From NCBI GenBank assembly GCA_025093555.1, contig JAIWNF010000047.1, forward strand, positions 309,752 to 373,751: a DNA stretch of 64,000 nucleotides. The letters run 5' to 3'. The DNA is from Circinella umbellata (lineage: Eukaryota > Mucoromycota > Mucoromycetes > Mucorales > Lichtheimiaceae). The position numbers and the translations under genes were made by a program. Shown piece after piece: positions 27,430 through 37,159 of this stretch; the stretch's first letter is position 1; each line of letters starts with the position of its first letter. Below the pieces are notes generated by a model. The model was not told the origin of the DNA, made no database searches, and saw only the letters and a list, made by a program, of their open reading frames with translations.

Positions 27430-28130
27430 GGCATTACCACTTTGAGTACCCATAGTAAAAAAAAAATGGTCTCGAATGATCAATCCATCCTCTAAATGCA
27501 ATCATGGCCGTAACTTGCTGGGCAGATGGGATAATATGTCGAGTTAAATGATCTGCTTTGGCCAAAAGCTCATATTTCACACTAGCCTTTAGTTTTGCTT
27601 AAAGCTCTTCAATGGGAACTACGTACGAGATTATTTAAAGCACTGAAAATTACTGGAAAAGGAATAAAGAAATGGTGAATATAAGGCTATATGCAATACT
27701 TGGAAGTTATGTTTAGTAACAGTTCCTTGAATCAAATTTGTGTGATAAATCATCCCATTGTCCATAATTAGAAGCCTTCCATACATATTATATCTTTTTT
27801 TTTTCAAAACGTTCATTATAGCTCTCAGAATTTACAGAAATATTTAGTTCTTGTATCAACTTTTACAACTTTGTGTACAACTTTGTGTTTCATTATCTTC
27901 GATTTTCAATTTTTTTTCCAACCTACCAGTTACTGCCTGATGATTTTTTTTATAAAAGGTGTATTACTCCTACGCCAGCAATAGATATGTTGACACTTTG
28001 ATTGTTTAAGTCTACAGCTCTAGCAAGAATACTACTTTTTGATCTTTCAAAAGATTGTTTAAAGTAAGTGTACGTTAAATCCTGTTTCACCAATATAAGC
28101 ACATTACCCGAAATTAAGAGTTCACTCCTC
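27430..28130 (-). pseudogene. Tc1/mariner-type DDE transposase relic
   Basis: On the minus strand several fragments follow the order of a Tc1-like transposase. They are IGETGFNVHLL at about 28.1 kb (position of the first catalytic Asp, here Gly), RAVDLNNQSVNISIAGVGVI at about 28.0 kb, LLIMDNGMIYHT and HIALYSPFL at 27.7-27.8 kb (second catalytic Asp in DN, and the YSPFLNP-like block), and the tail LTRHIIPSAQQVTAM with GWIDHS at 27.45-27.55 kb. Stops and frame changes separate the pieces and the first acidic residue is lost, so it cannot be active. Inverted terminal repeats of this copy were not identified with confidence. Confidence 0.6.
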
Positions 28131-28552
28131 TTTCTTCAGGGTGAGATTACAGTGTTTTACGACATGCTTTTGTAACCCACTTCGAGTAATTTATACTTGA
28201 AATTTTTTTTACAAAGTTTCTCTTGTGCTTGTTCTATTGTAAGGATGATATCTTCATTATATACAACTTCTAATAAAATTCGCTATCGTAAGTCATTGAT
28301 ATTGGTAATGGTGCACCTTTTCTTTATGTTGACTAGCAGGAAAATATGATTTATTACTTTAAAACGAGCATAATACATTTGTATCGACACTCAGGAATTA
28401 TAATTACCTGAGTGGCCCCTCCTGCACTTTGAGTAGCGCTCTTTATAGTATTAATGAGTTCGACAATATATTCATCAGAAACCAGGAACTGACTGGCTTT
28501 ACTGTGCTTTTAGTAGTAGTAACTGAGCTAATCAAGTTGAATTTAATTATTA

Positions 28553-29352
28553 AGGTGCATTCTGACTTAAACCGTCAAAATAGGGGGTGGAATAAGAATT
28601 GACAAAAAATTGTCATAAATGCAGCTATGAACTTTTTGAGCCGTGATATATGTTAACTTGGGTATTCTGAAGAGATGTTACGGAACTGTTTTTAGAGAAG
28701 ATTATTTCCCTTTGAGATTTGTCGCTTCAAAGTTTTGTCAAAATATGGTATCTTACTAAGTAATGCCAATATTTCGAGAAAGAGATAAGCAGTGTGTAAC
28801 CTATAAAAGTGGATGGTTTATAGTTACACAAGGTTCGTACTCTAGATTATATGTAGCTCCTATCTATTTTTCTTCACTCAATAAAAACAAATAGATATAA
28901 GAACAACAATAAAACTCGAAAAATAGTTGTTTTCAAATATCCATTGCATGTAAATACTATCATCTATACCGAAAAAGATTCCAATCATTTCCAGGCTCTT
29001 GTTGAATAGCAACCCCATCCACCATTTTTAATAAAAAGAAATAGAACCAGGTTCTGACAGAAAATATTGGGGAAATATCAGAAATATCAAATGGTACTAT
29101 GAAACCAAGCAACAGGAAAAAGGAAAAAGAGTAGGGAAATTACTGCATATTTCTCAACATTATACACACATGCACTATCATCTCTTTTTATCCTATTTTT
29201 TATAAAATATATAATAAATTTCTATAGTATTTCACAGACTTATCAATGGCCAGCAGAATTTTGATAGTCTCATTGGTGGCAGTATGATTACCCGTCGGGT
29301 GTTTAAAATATCTCAATTTTCGAAAAATGACGGTTTAAGTCAGGATGCACCT
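28553..29352 (+). mobile_element. 800-bp non-autonomous inverted-repeat element, copy A
   Basis: Bounded by inverted ends of about 25 bp beginning AGGTGCATYCTGACTTAAAC, one mismatch between the two ends, and flanked on both sides by TA, the target duplication of Tc1/mariner elements. It has no long open frame, so it would need a transposase in trans. Every part compared by eye is identical to copy B at 34955-35754 in the opposite orientation and both are exactly 800 bp, which implies recent movement or copying. It is inserted beside the Tc1-like transposase relic. Confidence 0.85.
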
Positions 29353-29489
29353 TACGTATGCTCATGCACGTATACTGCTAAAATATAGCCGTTTTCTCTA
29401 CTAGGTCGAGTTGCAAATCAGCTATCATACTGAAAGAAAGTTTTTTTTTGATACATGATATTCCTGGGCATACGTACTAGCTACTAGCT

Positions 29490-29890
29490 ATTAATACGTA
29501 ATCCCCAAGTTTGGATTTGAAGTGATGAATGTTAGTTATAATTTCTATAATGAATTCTATTAGTATTTGTGCTCCATTATTCTATTATAAGAGCGTTAAC
29601 TCCACTCCTTTATTTTTCAACTTACCGACTATTAATGATTCTTACCTTAGGTTTTAAAGTATTAGATGTCATTTATAGTTTTTACAATGAATTCTGTTAG
29701 TATTCGTTATTTCTTCTTCTATATTACGTATAAGAAACACTAAATCCACTACTTACCGACTACTAATAATAAATACATTATATTTAAAAGTATTAGATGT
29801 CATTTATAATTTTTACAATGAGTTTTGTTAGTATTGGTTGTTTTTTCTGCTATTATAAAAAATGTGAACTCCACTACAGAGAAATTCCGT
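29490..29890 (+). repeat. Diverged tandem repeat, about 130-bp unit, three copies
   Basis: Three successive units share the words TTTATARTTTTTACAATGA, TTAGTATT, AACTCCACT and CTTACCGACTA in the same order. Unit starts are near 29.50, 29.65 and 29.78 kb. A further single copy lies at about 31.57-31.72 kb. The units are too diverged to be a recent satellite. No coding potential was seen. Confidence 0.6.
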
Positions 29891-30253
29891 TAATTACATA
29901 TTCGTTAACTTTCACATCCTCATTATTTTCACACTCTCATTTATTTCACTTTCAATGTAAGCAGGGAGGTCGAACCCTGAACGGGAGTACTATGCACACT
30001 TACGAATATATATTATACATTAATTTTATTGCTGTATAAGTAGTCGTTAAAGATAATTGTATTCAGATAAGGGTCTTCTAGTCTAACAAATATATGTCGT
30101 CCAAATAACTTATTTTGAAATTTAGCACATTTTAGCGAATCGAGTTTATAAAGATCTTTAAATTTAATGGAGTCTAAACTGCTTGATTTGTATGTTTCCT
30201 AGATTGACTTTTATCGACTCACTATTCGATTATTCAAATATATTTTGTTAGTA

Positions 30254-30953
30254 CACCACGGCTATAATGAGTAGTAGAAATGAATGGATTTCCATGAATC
30301 TGCATGATCACTATTGACATGAATTTCTATGAAATGTGTCAGTTCATGGAGATCCATAGATCTATGCAAAATCATAGATATTCAGTCATATCCATTACCT
30401 ATTTATAAGCAGATTCATGTAGATTCATTGATGCTTTATAGCCTAGTTTCTAAATGATATATATTTTACTTTATAAGTATATACATTATACTGCGGATAT
30501 AATATGGTTAAGACCACTTCTATTATATTATGATAGACACTTTGAATAATGAAATTTTCTTTTTGTGGGTCATTAACTATGTGAGATAATGAGAAAAGTA
30601 GTAAAAGAAGTTCGTGGGAATACTACTCGTCAAACGATCATGGGTTCACAAAGTATAAGTATGTGATTTCACAGATTATCATTCATATTTACAAAGCATG
30701 CATTTTCATCCATATTCACAGATATTTTTTTATAGATATTTGTTCAGTTTTATGCAGATTCATATATCATTCAGAGTCATACATTGTCACTCAGATTCGT
30801 TAATTTTTGCAATAGAGATTCATGTATTTATTTTCATGAAAAAGAATGGTTGTCTTTTTTCATACATATACATAGAGAAGCATGGCATTTCATAGCCTAT
30901 AAATTCATATTCATAGAGAATTAGGTAATTGCACGCAATTTTTAGCCGTGGTG
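30254..30953. mobile_element. 700-bp candidate element with 11-bp inverted ends
   Basis: CACCACGGCTA at 30254-30264 is mirrored exactly by TAGCCGTGGTG at 30943-30953, enclosing 700 bp. The flanks GTTAGTA and GTAACTA match at 5 of 7 positions, which could be a decayed target duplication of the hAT type. Inside, near both ends, short words such as AGATTCATG and CATAGATAT recur many times, like the subterminal repeats of hAT elements. There is no transposase frame. The call is an inference from the ends and the internal repetition. Confidence 0.4.
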
Positions 30954-31121
30954 GTAACTATTGCTTGACTAGTAAATAATGGATATAGAAATAAAATGTA
31001 GAACTACATTGGTGAAGAAGATAGGATAAAAGTCTGTATCTATAATACTTTTTGTGAATACATAATGTTTGATTTATATTTTGTGATACTTACGTATTAT
31101 AAAAACTATTTACATTGATAT

Positions 31122-31247
31122 ATGAGCACGTCACAGGATGATAAAACCTTTACAGTAGCACACAAACGAAAAGGCAACATAAATACCAACAATGTTCACC
31201 AATTAGTAACGTATATATTTTGCGATGGAAATATAGTAATCATATAA
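31122..31247 (+). other. Isolated 41-codon open frame, possible retroelement ORF start
   Basis: An ATG opens a 41-aa frame beginning MSTSQDDKTFTVAHKRKG, whose composition is protein-like unlike its AT-rich surroundings. It ends at TAA. It could be the N-terminal remnant of a LINE ORF. There is no supporting homology beyond composition. Confidence 0.15.
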
Positions 31248-31569
31248 TTAGTAGGAATGTTGTAGTGTACGTATATGTTTTTCTGTGTCATATTAAGCAT
31301 AGCTTATATAAAAAAATCTAATATGATATATGCTTCTATGCAAGACATAAAAATGTATCATACAGTAATGTACGTATTTACTATTTTAGATTTAGCCTTA
31401 TAAAAGAAATAAACACCATTATAAGTACTATGTATATATGTAGTATCTCTTAATACCATTAACCTGCCCTTAGAATCAATTAACTATATTTAGTCCTGAT
31501 GTCTTTTACATCCCCTTTATTTTCACACCAAAAATGGGAGATGTAAGTTTGAAATTAATTGGTTCCTCT

Positions 31570-31720
31570 TTACTTACCGTCTATTAGTAATCCACAAGTT
31601 TGGATTTAAAATAATGTATATTATTAATTATGTCTACATTGTTTAGTATTTGATCTGTTTTTCCTTCCATCGTAAAAAAATGTGAACTTCACTTCATTAC
31701 ACTGTAACTTACCACTGTTG
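31570..31720 (+). repeat. Dispersed copy of the 29.5-kb tandem unit
   Basis: The words CCACAAGTTTGGATTTAAAA, TTTAGTATTTG and AATGTGAACTTCACT occur in the same order as in the units at 29.49-29.89 kb. This indicates a dispersed or separated copy of the same repeat. Confidence 0.5.
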
Positions 31721-32259
31721 CTAGGACTGACAGTATAATCGTCTACGTTTTGAATGGCATCAATTGGTCGAGCAATACTGGTGTACGTATGTTGTAGAAA
31801 GGAACAAATATAACACAGGTGGATAAAATAATAGTAGAAAACTTCATGTTGATATTTGATTACAGAATGAAGAAAGTTGCAGTTGATTTAATAAGAAAGT
31901 AATCACACTTTATATAAGTATTCTTATTTCCTTTTTATTGTCTATGTTTGAAAAGGCACTATTTAGCAGTATAAACGACAGTATGTAGGAGCTTAGAAGG
32001 TATTTTACCAAATCGAGTATACTTTTATTCTTGTAAAGAAGTTAATGCAAGTTAATGCAAGCTATCCCTGGTTTTTGTTTTATGCCTAGTGATGTATGGG
32101 CAGAACTATGAAGCAAAGGTTCATACCCAGGTAACATTATGCCCTTTATAATTTATTCGAATGTATAGATTATTCTTAGCCATTTAGGTTATCTTTTCGA
32201 TTTTTCTTTGTAAAACACGGTTTTAACTGTAATGCAGTTGCTCTTTCCTTCTTTTAGCC

Positions 32260-32430
32260 GCTAATACACTTCCTGAACTTTCCCACTCTTTGGTGGAGAG
32301 TGTTCTGCTAACGCCACATATCCTTTTACTCTTACATACCCCTTAAAGTACCGCAAGAATGAGAGCATATGTTTAAAGGCGTAAAGGTCAACTCAACATT
32401 TTAATTCCATTATAAAAATAAACTTTAATC
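32260..32430 (+). mobile_element. Second LINE 3' end relic
   Basis: The block CATACCCCTTAAAGTACCGC then AAGAATGAGAGCATATGTTT and AAAGGCGTAAA parallels CTACCCCCTAATGTACCGCA then AGCGACCGTATGCCTATAGG and CGCAAA at 34.59-34.65 kb, after the LINE pseudogene. Both are followed by an A-rich stretch, as at LINE 3' ends. Only the tail is recognisable here. Confidence 0.45.
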
Positions 32431-33120
32431 TACACTACTTCCGATTACCATGGCAACTTTGAGTTTTTTTCCTCTACAGTTTCTGAACACGTACTCGAGA
32501 ACAATATTAAGTAGTCAGTCACAATTTACTCAAGGAAGATCTGATCCCATTCTAACAATAGAAGAGATATATTTTCAAGCACATACCGCGCCCTTCGCCA
32601 ACACATACTAATTTATCTAAACATTATTAGTATTCAGAATCATTCTCATATACTGTATGTCAGCTCCAATCATTTTGTCACCTTTAATGGGGTTGATTTG
32701 GAAATATTAGAGTTAATATTTGTATTTAAGTTTTATTTTTATTTTGTTCAGCAAAAAAAAAATGGAAGGAATACATACTGATGGGGTAAACTAAAAGCAA
32801 AAATATATAAACATATCAAACATAAGGTTCCAACCAAATAATTTTGATGATAATATACAAAAAAAAAATTTTTATAAAGAGGAAAAATAAAATCTACTGC
32901 TAATTTGAAACACTTATGCTGGAAATGTACCATCAAAAAAGATAAATGTATTTTGTAAAAATAATAATAGATCATGCAGAACAGGATTTGTCTCCTATTT
33001 TTTGAGTACGTTTTATATTTACTTTTTCCTTTTCCAAACTACTTACAACCTCTGTCAATTATACAAGAGAATGTAGATTGCTTTACCCTTCAAAATCAGG
33101 GTCTCCAATATAGTATAGTT

Positions 33121-33144
33121 CATTCCATCTTAAATAGCCAAAAA
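33121..33144 (+). repeat. Inverted-repeat end, left partner
   Basis: CATTCCATCTTAAATAGCCA followed by AAAA is the exact reverse complement of 38271-38294. It resembles the terminal repeat of a Tc1/mariner-type element and shares GGTGCATTC and CTTAAA spacing with the ends of the 800-bp element. Confidence 0.5.
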
Positions 33145-33672
33145 ATATTGATTTTTTTTATGCCTAAGGATTTTTTATGCACCTGTATTTGAACAAAATA
33201 GTTCAAAAATCGTGCTCTTTGACATCGAAAAAATAGAAAAAATGGTTTACTTTTTCAATTTTGATATAAAAAAATTTCTTAGGCTTTCAAAGTTTGTAGC
33301 TTTTGGTGAACTTAAGCAGAGAAGAGAAACATTCAACTATGGCGGAGTCGAACAGAGTTATTGAAAAAGTGTATGATACAGACGAGTTTATCAGAATAAT
33401 AATAATAAAGAATGGGTGCAGAAGATGTATGTTACTTTGAAAAACTTAAAGATGAAATCGGTTAAAGGTATTAAAAATATTTTAAAAGAACATAACTTAT
33501 AGTTTGAAAATGCACCATATAACGTAAGAAAAAAATGTATAGCAAATTGTAACATGGATCCAACTAATGATTATCTTCATTGTGTGTAACACCATCTCCT
33601 AGGTTCTTAACATGGCTTCAGAGAATAAAAAATGCATTATAAGAAGGAATCAAAGATAATGGTCATTTAACT

Positions 33673-34680
33673 ATGATACGGCACAGAACCCGTACGTTAC
33701 AACTGAAATCTGTAACTCGACTTAAAGAGCTTTCAGTAACTACCTTAGCCGGGTCGATTGAATTATCTTTTCTTTGGGATAAAAACTGTGCCAAACAATG
33801 GAAACTTCTCGCCTCATATAACCCATTTTATCAGCTCCGTAACAGATTAAAAAACAGCATCAGCCCTCCAAAAGATCCAGTCCATAAAGTAATTGAACTA
33901 AAACGAGATGAAGAGTACCATACTATCAGTACCAAACGTAAAACAATACGCTATCTTCGATATAACCATATAATAGATCCGATACTTCATTTACCAGCTT
34001 TTTCGCGTGACCGACATAGACTAGTAAAATGGCATATGCATTGGCTACTATCTTATCCACTTAAAAATTGCCGCTGTGGTACTATAGCAGCCAACAGAGA
34101 ACACTACAAAAAGTGTCCATTGCTCCATACAACCACTACTGGAAGATCTCAACCGTGCATTTGGTAACCTTCCAACTTTGTCTACTAAACTCCAGCCTCT
34201 AGATTTCATCAATAACCGGCTTCCACGTTTTGAAATTGGCTTCTCACTCGGACGGTGGAAAAAAACATGGTCCTCTCTCAATAATGCTCTTCGCGAAATT
34301 GATCGTTTAAATCATCCTGACGATGACTTTGATGAAGATAAACCAAACTCCAAAGACGCCATCGTTTCTTCGCCTCTCCCACCCCCACATACTGAATAAG
34401 CTATGAAGTTTATTATCAATTATTTTTTACTATCCTTGGATCTTACTTTCATAGCATATACTTTTACTATATTCTCTCTTTCTCTTATATCTTCCCCTCT
34501 TGTTCCTTCACTAGTTTAACTTTTTCCCTTTTGAGGGTTTTTACAGTTAATACGTACATCCATTCTTTTTCTTTGTATATATACTTTTTTCTACCCCCTA
34601 ATGTACCGCAAGGAAGCGACCGTATGCCTATAGGCGCAAATCAAATAAGTCTTCCATTAAATAAAATAATAAAGCTTAAC
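33673..34680 (+). pseudogene. LINE (non-LTR retrotransposon) C-terminal remnant with 3' tail
   Basis: A 164-codon frame (33673-34167) encodes a basic segment ending in a zinc-binding-like cluster CRCG-x7-H-x3-C (LKNCRCGTIAANREHYKKC). This pattern is common at the C-terminus of fungal LINE polyproteins. Near 34.13-34.15 kb the frame shifts, and the second part (34.15-34.40 kb) contains LEDLNRAFGNLPTLS and FEIGFSLGRWKKTW and ends HTE. A 3' tail follows to about 34.68 kb. The upstream reverse-transcriptase region is missing, so this is a 5'-truncated and frameshifted copy, as usual for LINE insertions. A second related tail is at 32.26-32.43 kb. Confidence 0.6.
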
Positions 34681-34954
34681 CTATTCATAACTTGCTAATT
34701 TTATTGTATATGTATGTGATGAAACAATAATTTTGGAGAATAGAGTTTGATGCTATAATTAATGTATATAAATATATCCGAGAATACATATACACAAAAT
34801 TTGTAAAATTGGTAAATGATACTTCTGTTTTTTTCTAATTATACAACAAGAGTAGTTGCTTCCCGTGTCACATTGTCAACCCGTATAATCCAATGATAAA
34901 TCCAGATAAACACCATTCACATCATCAAATAAAAAGGTACCATTGAGAGATCTA

Positions 34955-35754
34955 AGGTGCATCCTGACTTAAACCGTCATTTTTCGAAAATTGAGATATT
35001 TTAAACACCCGACGGGTAATCATACTGCCACCAATGAGACTATCAAAATTCTGCTGGCCATTGATAAGTCTGTGAAATACTATAGAAATTTATTATATAT
35101 TTTATAAAAAATAGGATAAAAAGAGATGATAGTGCATGTGTGTATAATGTTGAGAAATATGCAGTAATTTCCCTACTCTTTTTCCTTTTTCCTGTTGCTT
35201 GGTTTCATAGTACCATTTGATATTTCTGATATTTCCCCAATATTTTCTGTCAGAACCTGGTTCTATTTCTTTTTATTAAAAATGGTGGATGGGGTTGCTA
35301 TTCAACAAGAGCCTGGAAATGATTGGAATCTTTTTCGGTATAGATGATAGTATTTACATGCAATGGATATTTGAAAACAACTATTTTTCGAGTTTTATTG
35401 TTGTTCTTATATCTATTTGTTTTTATTGAGTGAAGAAAAATAGATAGGAGCTACATATAATCTAGAGTACGAACCTTGTGTAACTATAAACCATCCACTT
35501 TTATAGGTTACACACTGCTTATCTCTTTCTCGAAATATTGGCATTACTTAGTAAGATACCATATTTTGACAAAACTTTGAAGCGACAAATCTCAAAGGGA
35601 AATAATCTTCTCTAAAAACTGTTCCGTAACATCTCTTCAGAATACCCAAGTTAACATATATCACGGCTCAAAAAGTTCATAGCTGCATTTATGACAATTT
35701 TTTGTCAATTCTTATTCCACCCCCTATTTTGACGGTTTAAGTCAGAATGCACCT
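34955..35754 (-). mobile_element. 800-bp non-autonomous inverted-repeat element, copy B
   Basis: Reverse-complement twin of copy A (28553-29352): same length, same ends beginning AGGTGCAT, again flanked by TA on both sides. A 22-codon frame beginning MVDGVAIQQEPGNDWNLF at about 35.28 kb reads on the plus strand and is identical in copy A. It may be a relic of a parental protein or chance. The copies stand head-to-head around the 32-35 kb LINE relics and could recombine to invert the 5.6 kb between them. Confidence 0.85.
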
Positions 35755-36133
35755 TAAAGATGTATGCAATTCAACAAGCTAGAAATCCACTGTATCGATC
35801 TTATACTATCCTCCCCCATTTTTTTTTACCACACATCACCACAATCTATTCATCCAAATAAATTCATTTAAGCATCAGTATGTTTTTTATAAAATTATTC
35901 TAGATAAAAACTATTACGTATCCAAAAATAAAATACTTTATATCTTAAGTACCGTCATAATAATATACATAACAATTTATTTCTCTCATAATAAACTGCA
36001 TAAATATAGACTGTTACGTATTCTCATGTGTATAAATTTAATTATGTTACTATATCATTACGTATACCATTCGATTTGTACATATCCGTCTGACTGGACA
36101 AAATGAGAATCTTTAACAATTAATTATTCCTCA

Positions 36134-36622
36134 TCAGAGGGATTCTATACACCATACAAGTATCTCAGTTTTAGCTTTCAATATGTAGTTTTTGTTTACT
36201 ATGCTTACATGAATGAATGTTTCATTTGTCATAACCAGCCTCAGTTGAAAATTAGGGTTACATTCTGAGTGGCACAAAAAAAAACTTGTGTGCGATCCGA
36301 CAATTGTTTTCTTTCCCTTGATCGCACCATTACGAATGTTCAATAAGACAATAATGAGTCGAGAGATCTTGAACGATTTATGAATCAGGTCAAAAATATT
36401 TTTAATTAAATTATATAAACTTATAATAATCAAAAACTTTGTTTTTTCTGTGCCCTTGCCAAAGTAAAAAAAAAAAAACAATGGAATGGAGGAGGTCTGT
36501 GCTTTTTTTTCGGAGTTGGCTGTGAAACAGTGTGTGCTCATAATGCAAAGAAACAGCTTGTTACTTTCTTCATTACCATGGCAACCATGCTCCTTTACTT
36601 TTAAATCATCACTCCCTTCCAT
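36134..36622 (-). other. Unassigned 162-codon open frame in the transposon nest
   Basis: The longest uninterrupted frame in this gene-poor region begins MEGSDDLKVKEHGCHGNEES and passes through a homopolymer-rich middle. It lacks a recognisable domain, and its low-complexity T/A tract makes a chance frame likely. It is recorded because it exceeds what is usual in this AT-rich stretch. Confidence 0.15.
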
Positions 36623-36745
36623 TTTTATTCACACAAGCTTATACTATACTTAGTAATCTTATCGCCCTGCACTGTACTTGAAATTAACTGAGCCAATGAA
36701 AAGCTTGAAAAATAAAAAAAATTAAAGCGGTCACGTAAAAAAAAG

Positions 36746-36813
36746 GGGTGCACTAAAATCTTGGGTTACTTCTATTACTAAAAATGGAGAAGTACCCAAA
36801 AATTATGGCACCC
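36746..36813. repeat. 68-bp imperfect foldback hairpin
   Basis: GGGTGC...CTTGGGTTACTTC pairs with GAGAAGTACCCAA...GGCACCC around a short loop, flanked by A-rich DNA on both sides. It may be a minimal foldback element or a regulatory hairpin upstream of the structured region at 36.88 kb. Confidence 0.5.
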
Positions 36814-36884
36814 AAAAAAAAGTTATAAAAGACGCTCATTTTTTCCCTCTTTTTCCCTCTTTTTTTCTTCTTTTCCTTGCTTCG

Positions 36885-37135
36885 GCCCGGCTTCATGCCC
36901 AGGCAATTAGTTGCAATCAGCTTTTTACCTTTAAAAGTTCAGGGTGAACTACACTCTGAAGTGCTCTCTGGTTAAGGAATGGGCCAGATTGAGTAAAATA
37001 GCTTCGGTTATTTTATTTTGATTTGGTCACCTCCTTAATTTGGAAAGTATGTTGAGTGTACGATCCTATGGACATTTTAATGTAAAATACTGTTAGCAAT
37101 CTAATTGCCTGGGCTGAAGTGCGTTAGGATGATCG
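36885..37135 (+). ncRNA. Candidate structured RNA or short inverted-repeat element
   Basis: A long helix can form between 36890-36914 and 37105-37127: CTTCA/TGAAG, a one-base bulge, GCCCAGGCAATTAG paired with its exact complement over 14 bp, another bulge, then TTGC/GCAA. Inside are a 9-bp hairpin TTCAGGGTG-AACTA-CACTCTGAA (36938-36960), a small TCTGG/CCAGA stem (about 36.97-36.99 kb) and a TTAAGGA/TCCTTAA pairing. The block is visibly richer in G+C than its surroundings. A TATAAAA word and pyrimidine tracts lie upstream. It was compared from memory with SRP, RNase P, U1-U6 and 5S RNA and not matched. A MITE with bulged ends is the alternative. Confidence 0.35.
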
Positions 37136-37159
37136 GAGTATCAGCTAGTTACTTAACAC

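Noticed and set aside
29955..29985. tRNA T-arm-like sequence around GGTCGAACCC
   Set aside because: CAGGG and CCCTG pair, but the loop is eight bases and no D arm, anticodon arm or acceptor stem fits on either strand.
36134..36622. 162-codon minus-strand frame as a real gene
   Set aside because: It runs through homopolymer tracts, shows no domain and has no splice-supported extension; listed only as an unassigned frame with low confidence.
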